DNA of 64,000 bases from Janthinobacterium lividum (GCF_011601275.1 NZ_JAAOLY010000007.1:211904-275903); one strand, 5' to 3'. Shown: positions 28,651-38,237, counted from the first letter of the stretch. Program-made: numbers and translations. The notes: generated from the sequence alone by a model not told the origin.

Positions 28651-28741
28651 GGACGGCGTTGGCCGCTGCGCGGTGGCTGGGCGATTCGGATAGCCTCGCG
28701 CCCCTCAGGGCGCTGCGTCTTCGAATCCCACCGTTCCGTCC
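28651..28741 (+). pseudogene. tRNA-like remnant opposite tRNA-Ser
   Basis: The 3' part (TTCGAATCCCACCG, 28720-28733) is identical to the T-loop and 3' stem of the tRNA-Ser gene on the other strand. The 91-base segment has ends that could pair (GGACGG with CCGTCC), as in a class II tRNA. The 5' side of the T stem (GCGTC) does not match its partner, and there is no standard anticodon loop. It is probably a decayed or recombined tRNA fragment, not a working gene. Confidence 0.4.
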
Positions 28742-28811
28742 AGACAAACAAAAAAGCCTCCCGCAGGGGAGGCTTTTTTATTTGATTCTGGCGGAGACGG
28801 TGGGATTCGAA
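28720..28811. repeat. Large imperfect palindrome centred on a terminator
   Basis: TTCGAATCCCACCG at 28720-28733 and its exact reverse complement at 28798-28811 flank a terminator hairpin almost symmetrically. The bases between also match loosely in inverted order (CCAGA and TCTGG, AAA and TTT tracts). The 3' end of tRNA-Ser and its terminator thus appear mirrored. Confidence 0.75.
28750..28779. terminator. Bidirectional rho-independent terminator
   Basis: AAAAAAGCCTCCC, a four-base loop and GGGAGGCTTTTTT form a perfect 13-bp hairpin with T-runs on both strands. It ends tRNA-Ser transcription on the minus strand and could also stop transcripts from the T6SS vgrG side. Confidence 0.9.
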
Positions 28812-28881
28812 CCCACGATACAGGTATAAGCCGTATGCATCCTTAGCAGGGATGTGCCTTCGGCCACTCGGCCACGTCTCC
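28789..28881 (-). tRNA. tRNA-Ser (anticodon GCT)
   Basis: A 93-base class II tRNA including encoded CCA. Acceptor GGAGACG pairs with CGTCTCC. The anticodon stem-loop CATCC-CTGCTAA-GGATG shows GCT, reading AGC/AGU serine codons. A long variable arm and a normal T arm (GTGGG-TTCGAAT-CCCAC) are present. It sits at the border between the T6SS block and the housekeeping genes. Confidence 0.97.
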
Positions 28882-28991
28882 TAGCTGATTACTCAACTAT
28901 GTCTCTGTAGCTAACTGCGCTGCAGCGACGAACGTCATAATATCGATTGCCCCCCTTTTGGTCAAGGGCGTGGGGCAATATTTTTGGATAT

Positions 28992-30239
28992 TTAAGCTTT
29001 TTCCAGCTCGAACGCCTTATGCAGCGCGCGCACGGCCAGTTCCATGTACTTTTCATCGATCAGCACGGAGATCTTGATCTCGGAAGTGGAGATCATCATG
29101 ATGTTGATGCCCTCTTCCGACAGGGTACGGAACATTTGCGATGCGACGCCAACGTGGCTGCGCATGCCCACGCCGACGACGGACAGTTTCGACACTTTCG
29201 CGTCGCCCGTGATGCTGGCCGCGCCCAGCGATTCGCGGTTCGCTTCCAGCACGGCCAGCGCGCGCGTGTATTCGCCGCGCGAGACGGTGAAGGTGAAGTC
29301 CGTTTTACCGTCGACCGACTGATTCTGTATGATCATGTCGACTTCGATGTTCGCGTCGGCAACCGGTCCCAGGATGTGGTACGCCACGCCTGGACGGTCG
29401 GGCACGCCGAGCACGGTGATTTTGGCTTCATCGCGGTTGAAGGCGATGCCGGAGATGACTGCTTGTTCCATGTTTGTATCTTCCTCAAACGAAATCAGGG
29501 TGCCTGAATTGGCTTCTATTTCCAGCGGCAACATCGGGTCGGTCAGCGACGACAGCACGCGCGTGGGTACACGGTAATTGCCGGCAAATTCCACCGAACG
29601 CGTTTGCAGCACTTTGGAGCCCAGCGAAGCCAGTTCCAGCATTTCTTCAAAGGTGATGGTCTTCAGGCGGCGCGCCTCGGAGACCACGCGCGGGTCGGTC
29701 GTGTAGACGCCGTCGACGTCCGTGAAGATCAGGCATTCGGACGCCTTCATGGCGGCGGCGATCGCCACGGCTGACGTGTCCGAACCGCCGCGGCCCAAGG
29801 TCGCGATGTTGTCGTGTTCGTCGACGCCCTGGAAACCGGTAATGATGACAATCTTGCCCGCATCGAGGTCGCGTTTGACTTTTTCGTCATCGATCGACTG
29901 GATGCGTGCCTTGGTAAAGGCGGAATCGGTCTTGATCGCGACTTGCCAGCCAGCATAGGATACGGCTTGTTTGCCGATCGCCAGCAGTGCCATCGACAAT
30001 AGGCCGACGGATACTTGTTCGCCTGTCGAGGCGATCATGTCAAGTTCACGGGGATCGGGTTGATCCATGATTTCCTTGGCCAGTCCAATCAGGCGGTTGG
30101 TTTCGCCCGACATGGCGGATGGCACCACCACGATTTGATGCCCAGCGTCGTGCCACTTGGCAACGCGCTTGGCGACATTCTTGATACGGTCAGTCGAGCC
30201 CATCGACGTACCGCCATATTTGTGGACGATTAAAGCCAT
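28992..30239 (-). CDS. lysC: Aspartate kinase
   Basis: Catalyses phosphorylation of aspartate, the first step toward lysine, threonine and methionine. Protein of 415 aa with 'VHKYGGTSMGS' at the start (Lys and Gly-rich ATP site), 'ITGFQGVDEHDNIATLGRGGSDTSA' (split) and two C-terminal ACT domains ('GVPDRPGVAYHILGPVADA', 'GVGMRSHVGVASQMFRTLSEE') for feedback control. I chose the ATG at 30239, which gives the standard MALIVHKYGG N terminus. A candidate promoter lies 45-75 bases upstream. Confidence 0.97.
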   Translation of the reverse strand: MALIVHKYGGTSMGSTDRIKNVAKRVAKWHDAGHQIVVVPSAMSGETNRLIGLAKEIMDQPDPRELDMIASTGEQVSVGLLSMALLAIGKQAVSYAGWQVAIKTDSAFTKARIQSIDDEKVKRDLDAGKIVIITGFQGVDEHDNIATLGRGGSDTSAVAIAAAMKASECLIFTDVDGVYTTDPRVVSEARRLKTITFEEMLELASLGSKVLQTRSVEFAGNYRVPTRVLSSLTDPMLPLEIEANSGTLISFEEDTNMEQAVISGIAFNRDEAKITVLGVPDRPGVAYHILGPVADANIEVDMIIQNQSVDGKTDFTFTVSRGEYTRALAVLEANRESLGAASITGDAKVSKLSVVGVGMRSHVGVASQMFRTLSEEGINIMMISTSEIKISVLIDEKYMELAVRALHKAFELEKA

Positions 30240-30283
30240 AAGAGTGAAGTTTCCGCTCAAGAAGAATAAAAAAGGAGGGCTTT

Positions 30284-30312
30284 ACTCTACATGCCGCAAT
30301 GCAAAATAACAA
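30284..30312 (-). promoter_or_regulatory. Candidate sigma-70 promoter for lysC
   Basis: On the minus strand, TTGTTA and TAGAGT are separated by 17 bases, ending about 45 bases before the lysC start. The boxes are moderate matches. The position in the 196-bp gap after tilS is what makes it plausible. Confidence 0.4.
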
Positions 30313-30435
30313 GCTAAAAAGCGCATTAGCTCATACAGATTGGGTATATGGAAATAAGCTATCCATGCAGTCCAGCCGGCTTGCACAGCCACTTGGCGAC
30401 CACCCCGGGAGTGGCCGTGGCGGCTGCCCCTACGC

Positions 30436-31854
30436 TCAGCAGGAGACCCAGCGCAAGGCGACGCGGGGACGATCCAACAGACTCAGGCAATGGCAATCGA
30501 GGCCAATACCAGCCGCGAACAGCAATTGTTGCGCCGCACAGACAAGGGGCAGGCGTTCGCGCTCCCAGGCGGGCACGTCAAACGCCTGGTAATGGTATTT
30601 CAAGCTCTTCGTGGGACGGTTCAAGGCCAGTTTCAGGCGCTCGCCGCCCTGGCGGAAATCGATGCTCAAGGTTTGAGATTGCAACCAAGTAATATCAATA
30701 CCTTGTCCGCCCTCTTCCACCGCATCGAAATGCAGCACGCCGCCATACGCGGGAAACGCCAGGTTCGCTTCGCCCTGCCATTTGAACTCCTGGCTGGCCT
30801 TTTCCAGGCCGGGAATGCCCGCGTCGCTCTTGTCGCGCATGCCGGCCAGGTCATTCAGCTTCGGCGTCAGATATAAACGGTCGCGGTGGCGCCGCACGTG
30901 GCATTCAGGGTGCGTGACCAGCAACTGCGCATCGGGCCGCGCTTCCAGCAATTGCGCCAGCATTTCCGCCAGCCACGCCGTCGATGGCATGCGCAAGCCG
31001 CGCGTGCCGAACCAGTGGCGCAGCAGGTTGTAGCAGCGGTCCGCGCTCAACTCGCGCAATTTCGCCAGTTCGACGCAGTCGCCATCGAGGCACGCCGCCA
31101 GATCCTGCGTCGCCAGTTCCGTCAACAGGCGCTGCGCCGATTGCGCGTGCTGGGCACTGCGGGCGAAACGCTCCTGGAAACCGGGAAACGCCTGCGCCAG
31201 CACGGGCATCACCTGGTGCCGCAGGGCATTGCGGGCAAAGCGGGGATCGTCGTTCGATTCGTCGTGGATGTGCGCGATCGCATGTTTCGCCACATACGCT
31301 TCGAGCTGTTTGCGCGACACGGGCAGCAAGGGGCGCGCCATCACCAGGTCCGGGTTGCCCAGCAACTCGGGCGCGCTGTTGGCGCCATCCATGCCGGACA
31401 GGCCCGCCGTGCCCGAGCCGCGCAGCAATTGCAGCAGCACGGTTTCTGCCTGATCATCCTGGTGGTGGGCGGTGAGCAGCAAGCGCACGCCGTGCGTAGC
31501 GCACAGCTCGCCCAAGGCCGCATAACGGCGCTTGCGGGCCGCCTCCTCCGTGCCCGTCTTCGCATTTTTCTCCAAGGTGATTTTGCGCGCCTCGAAGGCG
31601 ATGCCCATGCCGCCGCACAATTGCGCGCAGTGGGCCAGCCACGCATCCGCATTCGGGCTCAGGCCGTGGTGCACGTGAAACGCGTGCAAGGCCACGCCAT
31701 GCTCTTGCGCCCAGGCATGCGCCAGGTGCAGCAGGGCCGAGGAATCGAGGCCGCCGCTCAGGGCAATGCCGACCGTCTCGCCGGCTTGCGGTGCGCAGGT
31801 TTCCAACGCACTGGCGAAAATGTCGGCGACGGTGGCGGTTTGTTGCTTTTTCAA
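30436..31854 (-). CDS. tilS: tRNA(Ile)-lysidine synthase
   Basis: TilS (472 aa) converts C34 of the CAU-anticodon tRNA-Ile to lysidine so that it reads AUA. The PP-loop ATP motif SGGLDSS is at about residues 33-39, followed by 'LLTAHHQDDQAETVLLQLLRG', with the last part omitted, and 'NDDPRFARNALRHQVMP'. The C-terminal TilS domains are present. The start is a TTG (31854) with GGAG six bases upstream. It lies downstream of accA on the same strand, with a 147-bp gap carrying two hairpin elements. Confidence 0.96.
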   Translation of the reverse strand: MKKQQTATVADIFASALETCAPQAGETVGIALSGGLDSSALLHLAHAWAQEHGVALHAFHVHHGLSPNADAWLAHCAQLCGGMGIAFEARKITLEKNAKTGTEEAARKRRYAALGELCATHGVRLLLTAHHQDDQAETVLLQLLRGSGTAGLSGMDGANSAPELLGNPDLVMARPLLPVSRKQLEAYVAKHAIAHIHDESNDDPRFARNALRHQVMPVLAQAFPGFQERFARSAQHAQSAQRLLTELATQDLAACLDGDCVELAKLRELSADRCYNLLRHWFGTRGLRMPSTAWLAEMLAQLLEARPDAQLLVTHPECHVRRHRDRLYLTPKLNDLAGMRDKSDAGIPGLEKASQEFKWQGEANLAFPAYGGVLHFDAVEEGGQGIDITWLQSQTLSIDFRQGGERLKLALNRPTKSLKYHYQAFDVPAWERERLPLVCAAQQLLFAAGIGLDCHCLSLLDRPRVALRWVSC

Positions 31855-31877
31855 TGTGGACTCCGGGAATGCAAAGA

Positions 31878-31921
31878 GGGACAGGCTGCTAAACGGATGG
31901 TGTCGTTTAGCGGACTGTCCC
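31878..31921. repeat. Long hairpin in accA-tilS gap
   Basis: GGGACAG plus GCTAAACG pair with CGTTTAGC plus CTGTCCC around an eight-base loop, with a three-base internal bulge on each side. The stem has 15 pairs. It lies just upstream of the tilS start and looks like a dispersed intergenic repeat or an mRNA processing site. Confidence 0.6.
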
Positions 31922-31940
31922 TGGTGTGTTCTACTGTCTT

Positions 31941-31988
31941 GTCGGCTTACGTCCTGTCGGCTTACGCTGCGCTAAGCCGACCTACGCC
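31941..31988. repeat. REP-like element
   Basis: GTCGGCTTACG occurs twice, 15 bases apart, and the second copy pairs with TAAGCCGAC to form a hairpin followed by CTACG. This closely resembles the widespread proteobacterial REP family with a GTCGG-TTACG...CCGACCTACG core. It lies directly after the accA stop. Confidence 0.65.
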
Positions 31989-32001
31989 GACCAGCGATGG
32001 C

Positions 32002-32976
32002 TTACTCGCTTGGCGTGGTTTCCTTGAACTTGCCGTAGCTCAGCAGTTTTTCATGGCGCGCGGCCAGCAGGTCCTTGGTTTTCATGCCCTGGAACTGACG
32101 CAGGGTATCGGCCAGTGCGCGTTTGAGCAAGGTGGCCATCTGTTTCGGATCGCGGTGGGCGCCGCCCAGCGGTTCGTTGATGATCTTGTCGATCAGGCCC
32201 ATGGCTTTCAGGCGGTGCGCCGTCAGGCCCAGCGCTTCGGCCGCGTCGGAGGCGCGCTCGGCGCTCTTCCACAGGATCGAGGCGCAGCCTTCCGGCGAGA
32301 TCACGGCGTAGGTCGAATATTGCAGCATCAGGGTGGCGTCGCCCACGGCGATGGCCAGCGCGCCGCCGGAACCGCCTTCACCGATGATGGTGGCGATCAG
32401 CGGCACTTTCAGCTCGGCCATCACGTACAGGTTGTGACCGATGGCTTCCGACTGGCCGCGCTCTTCCGCGTCGATGCCGGGGAAAGCGCCTGGCGTGTCC
32501 ACAAAAGTAAAGATCGGCAAGTTGAACTTTTCAGCCACTTTCATCAGACGCATGGCCTTGCGGTAGCCTTCCGGTTTCGGCATGCCGAAATTACGCATGG
32601 CGCGCTCTTTCGTGTCGCGGCCCTTCTGATGGCCGATGACCATGCACGGCTGCCCATTGAAGCGGGCCAGGCCGCCGACGACGGACAGATCGTCCGCATA
32701 GCTGCGGTCGCCATGCAATTCGTGGAAGTCGGTAAAGATTTCATTCACGTAATCCATGGTGTAGGGGCGTTGCGGGTGGCGCGCGATCTGCGCCACTTGC
32801 CATGGCGTCAGCTTGGCGTAGATATCCTTGGTCAGCTGCTGGCTCTTCTTGGCCAGGCGGTCGATCTCTTCCGAGATGTCGACGGCCGAATCGTCTTGCA
32901 CGAAGCGCAACTCTTCGATCTTGGAATCGAGTTCCGCGATCGGCTGTTCAAAATTGAGGAAAGTCGTTTTAGTCAT
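32002..32976 (-). CDS. accA: Acetyl-CoA carboxylase carboxyltransferase subunit alpha
   Basis: AccA (324 aa) forms with AccD the carboxyltransferase that makes malonyl-CoA for fatty acid synthesis. It starts [20 protein letters not shown], with GGAGG five bases before the ATG. Typical features are '[21 protein letters not shown]', here slightly trimmed in meaning, '[13 protein letters not shown]', '[22 protein letters not shown]' and '[11 protein letters not shown]'. The gene is followed by tilS on the same strand. Confidence 0.98.
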   Translation of the reverse strand: MTKTTFLNFEQPIAELDSKIEELRFVQDDSAVDISEEIDRLAKKSQQLTKDIYAKLTPWQVAQIARHPQRPYTMDYVNEIFTDFHELHGDRSYADDLSVVGGLARFNGQPCMVIGHQKGRDTKERAMRNFGMPKPEGYRKAMRLMKVAEKFNLPIFTFVDTPGAFPGIDAEERGQSEAIGHNLYVMAELKVPLIATIIGEGGSGGALAIAVGDATLMLQYSTYAVISPEGCASILWKSAERASDAAEALGLTAHRLKAMGLIDKIINEPLGGAHRDPKQMATLLKRALADTLRQFQGMKTKDLLAARHEKLLSYGKFKETTPSE

Positions 32977-33030
32977 TGTACCTCCAGGTTTTACCGGCCA
33001 CGGCGCCAGGGCGCGCGGCGTCATCTATGT

Positions 33031-33747
33031 TTATTTTACCGTACCGGCTGGTGCGCCGGGGGCTGCATCGGGTGCGGCAGGGGCGGCTGCAGGGTCGAGA
33101 CTGCGCCACAAATACCACGTCGCCACGGTGCGCCACGGTTCCCAATTGGCGGAAACTTCGCGCGCATCGCTGCGGGAAACTGGTTCGCCGGAGAAATAAT
33201 TGACGCTGATGCCCTGGATCAAACCGGGGTCGTCGAGCGGCAAGACATTCGGCCGGAGCAGATTAAATATCAGAAACATCTCGGCTGTCCAGCGGCCGAT
33301 GCCGCGGATTTGCACCAGTTCGGCGATGACGGCTTCGTCATCCATCTGGTCCCACTGGCTCGCGTGCACGCGCTTGGCCTTGAAATGGTCGGCCAGGTCG
33401 AGGATGTATTCGGTCTTGCGTTTGGACAAGCCGCAGGCGGAAAGCTGCTCGGCGCCCGCCTTGAGTACTTGCGAAGGCGTGCATTTCGGGCAAGCCAGCA
33501 GCAGCTTTTTCCAGGCGGCATCTGCCGCCTTGGGCGTGATCTGCTGTCCCACCAGCGAACGGGCCAGGGTGGTAAACGGGTCGCTATGGCCGACCAGGTG
33601 CAGGTCGCCAAATTGCGGGATGAGCTTTTTCATGATGCGGTCGCGCTTCATCAGCTCGATCTTCGCCTCTTCCCAGTAATGCGGCACCTGGATCACCTGC
33701 GCAGCTGTTACTGGCGCTTCCCCGTTTTCCCTGGACGTTGACATCAT
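33031..33747 (-). CDS. DNA-3-methyladenine glycosylase (AlkA-type HhH-GPD)
   Basis: Base-excision repair glycosylase of 238 aa that removes alkylated bases. The HhH-GPD core shows '[18 protein letters not shown]', the helix-hairpin-helix '[18 protein letters not shown]' and the catalytic aspartate in 'VLPLDDPG'. It overlaps the cysS stop by four bases, so it is coupled to cysS. An Ala/Pro-rich tail of about 20 residues ends the protein. It lacks the N-terminal domain of E. coli AlkA and is closer to the short Mag/AlkA class. Confidence 0.93.
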   Translation of the reverse strand: MMSTSRENGEAPVTAAQVIQVPHYWEEAKIELMKRDRIMKKLIPQFGDLHLVGHSDPFTTLARSLVGQQITPKAADAAWKKLLLACPKCTPSQVLKAGAEQLSACGLSKRKTEYILDLADHFKAKRVHASQWDQMDDEAVIAELVQIRGIGRWTAEMFLIFNLLRPNVLPLDDPGLIQGISVNYFSGEPVSRSDAREVSANWEPWRTVATWYLWRSLDPAAAPAAPDAAPGAPAGTVK

Positions 33748-35141
33748 GCGCGGCGCCAGTTGGTCGAGCCGTCAGGCTTGTCTTCGAGAATGATGCCTGC
33801 GGCCAACAATTCGGCGCGGATCTTGTCGGACTGGGCAAAGTCGCGCGCCTTTTTCGCCGCGCTGCGCGCTGCGATGGCCGCTTCGATGCCGGCCGCTTCG
33901 TCCTGGCCGCCAGCGGCGGCGCCGACAGTCGCTTGCAGGAATTGCTGCGGCGTGCGTTCGAGCAAGCCGAACACGCCCGCCAGGCCCTTCAATTGACGCG
34001 CCAGCGCTGGCGACTTGCTCTTGTTCACTTCCGTTGCCAGATCGAACAGGGCGGCCACGGCCAGCGGCGTGTTGAAATCGTCATCCATGGCTTCCGCCAC
34101 GCGCACGGCATGCGCTTCGTTCCAGTCGATGGTGCCCTCTTCCACCGCCACGTCAGCCAGCGCCGTGTACAAGCGGGTCAGGGACAGACGCGCATCGTCG
34201 AGGTGCACGTCCGAGTAATTGAGGGGGCTGCGGTAGTGCGCGCGCAGGATGAAGAAGCGGATCACTTCGGCATCGAACTTTTGCAGCACTTCGCGGATGG
34301 TGAAGAAGTTGCCGAGCGACTTCGACATTTTTTCATTGTCCAGGCGCACGAAACCGTTATGTATCCAGTAATTGACGCTGGTATGGCCGAACGCGCCTTC
34401 GGATTGGGCGATCTCGTTTTCGTGGTGCGGGAATTGCAAGTCCGCCCCGCCGCCATGGATGTCGAACTGCTCACCAAGCAAGGCGCAGGACATGGCCGAG
34501 CACTCGATATGCCAGCCCGGGCGGCCCTTGCCCCACTTCGAATCCCATTTGACTTCTTCCGGCTCGGACTCTTTCGACGACTTCCACAGCACGAAGTCGA
34601 GCGGATCGCGCTTGCCCGTGTTGACGTCGACACGTTCGCCCGCGCGCAGGTCGTCGAGCGACTTGCCCGACAGCTTGCCGTAGTGGGGGAAATTGCGCAC
34701 GGCATAATTCACGTCGCCATCCGCGCCCTGGTAAGCCAGGTCTTTCGCTTCCAGCTGCTCGATCAGGCGCAGCATCTGCGGCACGTATTCGGTGGCGCGC
34801 GGCGTGTGGTCGGGCGTCAAGATGCCCAGCGCGGCCGTGTCTTCATCCATGTACTGGGTGAAACGCGTCGTCAGCTGGGAAATCGTCTCGCCGTTTTCCA
34901 CGGCGCGACGGATGATCTTGTCGTCGATGTCCGTAATGTTGCGCACATAGGTGACGTCGAGACCGGACGCCTTCAGCCAGCGGTAGATGACGTCGAACGC
35001 CATCATCATGCGCGCATGGCCGATATGGCAATAATCGTAGATGGTCATGCCGCACACGTACATGCGTACCTTGCCCGCTTCCATCGGGACGAATACCTGC
35101 TTCTCGCGCGCCAGGGTGTTGTAAATCTTTAGATTGCTCAT
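33744..35141 (-). CDS. cysS: Cysteinyl-tRNA synthetase
   Basis: Class I aminoacyl-tRNA synthetase of 465 aa that charges tRNA-Cys. It starts [17 protein letters not shown]. Zinc and substrate residues sit in 'YVCGMTIYD' and '[10 protein letters not shown]' with '[10 protein letters not shown]'. The HIGH motif (CHIGHAR) and KMSKS motif (EKMSKSLG) are intact. Length is typical. Its upstream region contains a GC-rich hairpin (35189-35214) in the presumed leader. Confidence 0.98.
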   Translation of the reverse strand: MSNLKIYNTLAREKQVFVPMEAGKVRMYVCGMTIYDYCHIGHARMMMAFDVIYRWLKASGLDVTYVRNITDIDDKIIRRAVENGETISQLTTRFTQYMDEDTAALGILTPDHTPRATEYVPQMLRLIEQLEAKDLAYQGADGDVNYAVRNFPHYGKLSGKSLDDLRAGERVDVNTGKRDPLDFVLWKSSKESEPEEVKWDSKWGKGRPGWHIECSAMSCALLGEQFDIHGGGADLQFPHHENEIAQSEGAFGHTSVNYWIHNGFVRLDNEKMSKSLGNFFTIREVLQKFDAEVIRFFILRAHYRSPLNYSDVHLDDARLSLTRLYTALADVAVEEGTIDWNEAHAVRVAEAMDDDFNTPLAVAALFDLATEVNKSKSPALARQLKGLAGVFGLLERTPQQFLQATVGAAAGGQDEAAGIEAAIAARSAAKKARDFAQSDKIRAELLAAGIILEDKPDGSTNWRRA

Positions 35142-35420
35142 CGTACTTTGCAAGTGGAGCGGCCGCCAGCCTGGCAAAACGACAGACAGGCGCGGACACC
35201 GGGGGTGCCGCGCCACAGAACTGCCGTGTGCGCCAAAGACTGTACGACCCGCTATATTGTTGTTCTTGTTTGTTAGAATTAGGGCGTTAGCGGTCAAGTA
35301 TAACATTGATAAAAACCATACTGGCCCGATATGAATCAGGTTTTTACGATGTTCAACCGAATTTTCATTTCTTTACAATTAAAGCAAGTTTAAAGAAAAA
35401 TAACGATCAAGGACGCCTTC
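35142..35420. promoter_or_regulatory. Divergent promoter region of cysS and ppiA
   Basis: A 279-bp gap between divergent genes. The cysS-proximal half is GC-rich and contains an imperfect hairpin (GGCGCGG-A-CACC with GGTGCCGCGCC, 35189-35214). The ppiA-proximal half is AT-rich and should hold both promoters, but I cannot place their boxes with confidence. AAGGA lies before the ppiA ATG. Confidence 0.45.
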
Positions 35421-36050
35421 ATGCAAGAAACCAAATCGAAACGCCTGTCTTTCCTGGCCCGTTTTTGCACCCTGTTTGCCGGCCTGACCCTGGGCAGCGC
35501 CGTCGTGGCGGCCGCTCCGGTGACCGCCCTCGACCCCACGCCCCACGTGGCCCTGAAAACCAGCATGGGCGAAATCGTGCTGGAACTGAACCAGGAAAAA
35601 GCGCCGCAAAGTGTGGCCAATTTCTTGCAGTACGTCAAAAGCGGTTATTACAAGGGCACCGTGTTTCACCGCGTCATCGACGGCTTCATGATACAGGGAG
35701 GCGGCTTCGACAAGAACATGAAGCAGAAAGCCACCAAGGCGCCGATCAAGAATGAAGCGCAGAACGGCTTGCAAAACGTCACCTACAGCATCGCCATGGC
35801 GCGCACTGGCGACCCGCATTCGGCCACCGCGCAATTCTTTATCAACGTCAATGACAATGGTGCGCTCGACTACCCGGGCCGCGACGGTTTCGGCTACACG
35901 GTGTTCGGCAAAGTCGTCAGCGGCATGGACGTGGTCGACAAGATCAAGGCCGTGCCCGTGGCCGACAAGGGCCCGCACCAGAACGTGCCGGTCACCCCCG
36001 TGGTGATCGAATCGGCGACTTTACTCAAGTCCGCGCCCGCAAAACTGTAA
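35421..36050 (+). CDS. ppiA: Periplasmic cyclophilin-type peptidyl-prolyl isomerase
   Basis: PPIase of 209 aa that speeds proline isomerisation in exported proteins. Residues 1-31 are a signal peptide ([22 protein letters not shown] region). The cyclophilin core has '[16 protein letters not shown]', '[17 protein letters not shown]' with the catalytic Arg, '[17 protein letters not shown]' and '[17 protein letters not shown]'. A second, cytoplasmic cyclophilin follows after 73 bases. It is about 50-60 percent similar by eye, so the pair probably arose by duplication. Confidence 0.95.
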   Translation: MQETKSKRLSFLARFCTLFAGLTLGSAVVAAAPVTALDPTPHVALKTSMGEIVLELNQEKAPQSVANFLQYVKSGYYKGTVFHRVIDGFMIQGGGFDKNMKQKATKAPIKNEAQNGLQNVTYSIAMARTGDPHSATAQFFINVNDNGALDYPGRDGFGYTVFGKVVSGMDVVDKIKAVPVADKGPHQNVPVTPVVIESATLLKSAPAKL

Positions 36051-36123
36051 AATAGCGTTTTTACGGCGCCGGCCTGCCTGGCGCCGCTGAATCAATTATT
36101 CATCCAATTTATTAAGGATCATC

Positions 36124-36615
36124 ATGACCTCCGTCATCATCACCACCAATCTGGGCAAGATCACCGCTGAACTGGACGCCGAGAAAGCGCCGAAAACGGT
36201 TGCCAACTTCCTGGCTTACATGAAAGCCGGTCACTACGACAACACGATTTTCCACCGCGTCATCGACGGCTTCATGATCCAGGGCGGCGGTTTCGAACCA
36301 GGCATGAAACAAAAGCCGGCCGATACCACCGTGGAAAACGAAGCCAAGAACGGCCTGAAAAACGACACCTACACCCTGGCCATGGCCCGCACGTCGGATC
36401 CGCATTCGGCATCGGCCCAGTTCTTCATCAACATCAAGAACAACAGCTTCCTCGACTACCCAGGCCAGGACGGCTGGGGCTACGCCGTGTTCGGTAAAGT
36501 CACCGAAGGCAAGGAAGTCGTCGACGCCATCCGTGCCGTCAAAACCTCGCGCGCCGGCATGTTCGCCGATGTGCCAGTGACCGATGTCATCATCGAAAAA
36601 GTTGAAGCGGTTTAA
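36124..36615 (+). CDS. ppiB: Cytoplasmic cyclophilin-type peptidyl-prolyl isomerase
   Basis: PPIase of 163 aa with no signal peptide, so it is cytoplasmic. 'TNLGKITAELDAEKAPKTV', '[20 protein letters not shown]', 'ARTSDPHSASAQFFINI' and 'WGYAVFGKVTEGKEVVD' define the cyclophilin fold, with the catalytic Arg in FHRVI. AAGGA lies upstream of the ATG. It is followed by lpxH, which is a common order in Burkholderiales. Confidence 0.97.
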   Translation: MTSVIITTNLGKITAELDAEKAPKTVANFLAYMKAGHYDNTIFHRVIDGFMIQGGGFEPGMKQKPADTTVENEAKNGLKNDTYTLAMARTSDPHSASAQFFINIKNNSFLDYPGQDGWGYAVFGKVTEGKEVVDAIRAVKTSRAGMFADVPVTDVIIEKVEAV

Positions 36616-36695
36616 TTCGGTTACAGCATCATGAATAACAGGCATTGCAGCGTTTGCGCCTCTCCATGCACATCACTTTTTGGGAGCGTTGAACG

Positions 36696-37448
36696 ATGAC
36701 AATGCCTGCCGCACTCTTTATTTCCGACCTGCATCTGCAGAGCTCGCACCCGCGCACCAGCGCGGCGTTTCTTTCTTTCCTGGAACACCATGCGCAATAT
36801 GCGCAAGCGCTGTATCTATTAGGCGACCTGTTCGAATACTGGGCCGGCGACGATGACCTGGAAGACCCGTTCAATGCGCGCATGACGGCTGCCATCCGCG
36901 CCGTCAGCGATGCGGGCGTGCACGTCTACTGGATCGCCGGTAATCGCGACTTTCTTGTCGGCTCCGGCTTTGCCGCCGCCGCCGGCGCCACCCTGCTCAG
37001 TGAACCGCACGTGGCCACGATAGCCGGCCAGCGCATCGTCTTGCTGCATGGCGACGCTGAATGCACGAAAGACGTCAGCTACATGGAGTTTCGCGCCATG
37101 GTGCGCCAGCCCGCCTGGCAAAAACAGTTCCTGTCCATGCCGCTGGCGCAGCGCAAGGCCATCATCGACGGTTTGCGCCAGAGCAGCCGCGAGCACAATG
37201 GCGAAAAATCCATGGATATCATGGATGTCACCCCCGATGCTGTCGCGCAAGTGTTTGCCGAACATGCGAGCACCATCATGATTCACGGCCACACGCACCG
37301 CCCCGCCCTGCACCAGGTCGACCATACCCTGCGCTATGTCCTGCCGGACTGGGAATGCGATGTCACGCCGCCGCGCGGCGGCTGGATCGCCATCGATACG
37401 CGCGGCAACATCACGCGCCACGACCTGAACGGCGACATCATCGACTAG
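36696..37448 (+). CDS. lpxH: UDP-2,3-diacylglucosamine diphosphatase
   Basis: LpxH (250 aa) releases UMP from UDP-diacylglucosamine to give lipid X in lipid A synthesis at the inner face of the inner membrane. The calcineurin-like metal motifs are complete: 'FISDLHL', 'LGDLFEYWAGDDD', 'AGNRDFL', 'LLHGDAECTKD' and 'IHGHTHRPALH'. GGGAG lies about ten bases before the ATG. Confidence 0.96.
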   Translation: MTMPAALFISDLHLQSSHPRTSAAFLSFLEHHAQYAQALYLLGDLFEYWAGDDDLEDPFNARMTAAIRAVSDAGVHVYWIAGNRDFLVGSGFAAAAGATLLSEPHVATIAGQRIVLLHGDAECTKDVSYMEFRAMVRQPAWQKQFLSMPLAQRKAIIDGLRQSSREHNGEKSMDIMDVTPDAVAQVFAEHASTIMIHGHTHRPALHQVDHTLRYVLPDWECDVTPPRGGWIAIDTRGNITRHDLNGDIID

Positions 37449-37517
37449 ACCCGCGCCGACGGCCGCACGGGCGTTTGTCCGATAGCCGCGCCCGCCTGGC
37501 CTTGTTGTAATGGTGCC

Positions 37518-38237
37518 ATGCATACTGTTTACATCGGCACGGCCGGCTGGAGCATTTCCAGCGCCGCCGCCAGCCACTTCCCCCTCGATGGCAGCCACCT
37601 GCAGCGCTATGCCCAAGTGCTCGATTGCGTGGAAATCAACAGCTCGTTCTACCGCCCACACCAGCCCGCCACCTACGCGCGCTGGGCAGACAGCGTGCCC
37701 GACCATTTCCGCTTCAGCGTGAAATTGCCGCGCAGCATCACGCATGAACGGCGTTTGCGCGATGCCGCGACCGAACTGGATCGCTTTGCGGGAGAAGTCT
37801 TGCAGTTGGGGAATAAGCTGGGCTGCGTGCTGGTGCAACTGCCGCCCAGCCTGCGTTTCGAAGCGGACGTGGCCGCAACATTTTTCCATGCACTGCGCCA
37901 GCGCTTCGACGGCATGCTCGCGTGCGAAGCGCGCCACCCCAGCTGGTTCGAAATGGGCGCGACCGAACTGTTAACGATGCATGGCATCACCCGCGTGCGC
38001 GCCGATCCGCCTGCAGGCCAGCCCGGTCCGCACGTGCCGACGACGGAAGTCGCCTACTTGCGCCTGCACGGCAGTCCGAAAATATATTATTCGGACTACC
38101 CGGCCGAGTACCTGGCAGCGCTGGCGACCGAATTGCGCGCACCAGCGCATGCGGGCAGCTGGTGCATCTTCGACAACACGGCGGCGGGCGCCGCCGTGTT
38201 CAATGCGCTGGAGGTGCAGGCGCGGATCAGCGCCTAG
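37518..38237 (+). CDS. DUF72 family protein
   Basis: Protein of 239 aa of the DUF72 (YecE) family, a TIM-barrel-like fold of unknown function. Features are 'YIGTAGWSI' at the start, 'VLDCVEINSSFYRP', 'RFSVKLPRSITH', 'LVQLPPSLRFE' and 'YLRLHGS' near residue 175. Its stop overlaps the stop of the convergent NHL-repeat gene by three bases. Confidence 0.92.
   Translation: MHTVYIGTAGWSISSAAASHFPLDGSHLQRYAQVLDCVEINSSFYRPHQPATYARWADSVPDHFRFSVKLPRSITHERRLRDAATELDRFAGEVLQLGNKLGCVLVQLPPSLRFEADVAATFFHALRQRFDGMLACEARHPSWFEMGATELLTMHGITRVRADPPAGQPGPHVPTTEVAYLRLHGSPKIYYSDYPAEYLAALATELRAPAHAGSWCIFDNTAAGAAVFNALEVQARISA

Noticed and set aside
28651..28741. Selenocysteine tRNA (selC), because of length 91 and a TCA in a hairpin
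   Set aside because: The T stem does not pair and the TCA lies in a four-base loop, not in a seven-base anticodon loop with U33. No selenoprotein genes are near.
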